NCBI GenBank assembly: GCA_963682025.1
Contig: CAVMKG010000262.1
Coordinates: 310,001-374,000 of the forward strand
Direction: 5' to 3'
Origin: Cordilura impudica
Taxonomy: Eukaryota; Arthropoda; Insecta; Diptera; Scathophagidae
Length of the DNA: 64,000 nucleotides
The notes beneath the pieces are model-generated. The model was given only the letters and a program-made list of their open reading frames with translations, searched no databases and was not told where the DNA came from. Positions 63,459 through 64,000 of the stretch are shown here, piece after piece (position 1 is the first letter of the stretch; the number at the start of each line of letters is the position of its first letter). A program made the position numbers and the translations under genes.

Positions 63459-63566
63459 CAGCATAATCGACTTATTTTTTATGCACTGGAAAATATGATG
63501 TTGATGTTTTCTTTAATTATTATATGTTTACACATCTCCCTTGTGATCGGACTCACATGATTTTTT

Positions 63567-64000
63567 TATACCCTATACCACTATGTGGTTTGGGTATAAT
63601 GACTTTGTGCTGCTGTTTGTAACAACCAAAAATATTTGACCTAGACCCATCTTTAATTATACCGATCGAATCAGAATCATTTTCTGAGTTGATTTAACAA
63701 TGTCCGTCCGTCCGTCCGTCCGTCCGTCCGTCCGTCCGTCCGTCCGTCTGTGTGTCCATGTAAAGCTTGTAATCAAACTGCAGGTCGCAAATATGTACAT
63801 ATTTTGACGAAATTTGGTATATAAGCTTTTATCGGCCATGGGATGAACGCTATTGAAATTGGTGGGAATCGGTCCATGTTCAGACCTAGCCCCCATACAA
63901 ATTACCCATATGAAATCGACATAAATTGCATAAGATCCAAATTGTCATATAGATCTTACTCAAATTGGGTTTGTATGCGTTCATTACATCCACTAATGAG
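63567..64000. mobile_element. mini-me/DINE-1-like dipteran interspersed repeat, runs off the window
   Basis: Begins with a hairpin TATACCCTATACCAC/GTGGTTTGGGTATA (63567-63598). It continues with TTTGTAACA, AGACCCAT, TATACCGATCG and TTTCTGAGTTGATTTAACAATGTCC, the usual lead-in to a (GTCC)n tract, then passages such as GAAATTTGGTATATAAG and AGCCCCCATACAAATTACC. I recognise this general text from highly repeated elements of flies, particularly calyptrates. It is not protein-coding. Confidence 0.7.
63702..63749 (+). repeat. (GTCC)n microsatellite
   Basis: Eleven GTCC units followed by GTCT, within the mini-me/DINE-1-like element. (GTCY)n proto-microsatellites are a known hallmark of that family. 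Confidence 0.95.

Larger units (their letters stand above)
61718..63536. mobile_element. Possible non-autonomous element bounded by 13-bp inverted repeats
   Basis: GATGTGTAAACAT at 61718-61730 is exactly repeated in inverted form at 63524-63536. The bracketed segment holds a hairpin, a 21-bp minisatellite and no protein gene. Short inverted ends, an internal minisatellite and a subterminal hairpin recall Helentron-associated (DINE-1/HINE) elements of flies, but no target duplication or known terminus was recognised. A chance match is possible in such AT-rich DNA. Confidence 0.4.

Noticed and set aside
63240..63464. 74-codon minus-strand open frame
   Set aside because: Second stop-free stretch of the same minisatellite after a phase break.
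61718..63536. Solo LTR pair reading TGTAAACAT
   Set aside because: The two copies are inverted, not direct, and lack LTR features, so LTRs are not supported.
63657..63896. 79-codon minus-strand open frame with an RTDG repeat
   Set aside because: The repeat is the translated (GTCC)n microsatellite of the interspersed element; not a gene.

Overview
The window reads as heterochromatic or repeat-rich DNA from a dipteran insect, probably a calyptrate fly. No bacterial-type gene organisation is present. The evidence is: very AT-rich DNA, eukaryotic transposons with short GT-AG introns, a Penelope-like element, a PIF/Harbinger element, an RNase H-bearing non-LTR element, a Ty3/gypsy fragment, and at the right edge a (GTCC)n-bearing interspersed repeat of the mini-me/DINE-1 kind familiar from flies. 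No single-copy host gene could be supported.

Layout: (1) 1-54379 is almost entirely one tandem satellite. It is built from a short 31-bp and a long 41-bp monomer that often alternate as a 72-bp dimer. Both consensus monomers are perfect inverted repeats, so the array is a string of potential hairpins separated by a pyrimidine-rich spacer (CTTTCCTTA or CTTTTCCTTA). Ordered series of variant monomers recur over kilobases, giving higher-order repeats of about 2.9 kb, 5.2-5.4 kb and longer. (2) 12870-13403 is a poly(A)-tailed, 5'-truncated retroposed sequence inside the array. (3) 54380-55769 is a 5'-truncated Penelope-like retroelement on the minus strand (end of the RT, GIY-YIG endonuclease, a degenerate hammerhead-like motif), also inserted in the satellite; 55770-55966 is the last diverged piece of the array. 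(4) 56636-61325 is a complete-ended PIF/Harbinger DNA transposon with 32-bp terminal inverted repeats and a TTA target duplication. Its DDE transposase gene (plus strand) is decayed and is split near its C-terminus by a nested non-LTR element. Its second gene (minus strand, Myb/SANT-like DNA-binding protein, two exons) is still open. Between them lies a foldback region that carries an inverted copy of part of the Myb exon. (5) 61412-61591 is a broken Ty3/gypsy reverse-transcriptase fragment. (6) 61718-63536 is a 21-bp minisatellite with a hairpin beside it, bracketed by 13-bp inverted repeats. (7) 63567-64000 is the start of a mini-me/DINE-1-like repeat that runs out of the window.

How the parts relate: the satellite is the base layer and is still being reshuffled, as shown by hybrid monomers at recombination junctions and multi-kilobase duplications. 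Retroelements have landed in it. The region to its right is a layered transposon nest. In the Harbinger element the transposase and the Myb-like protein would normally act together: the Myb-like protein binds the element's DNA and helps bring the DDE transposase to the termini. Here only the Myb-like partner looks potentially functional.
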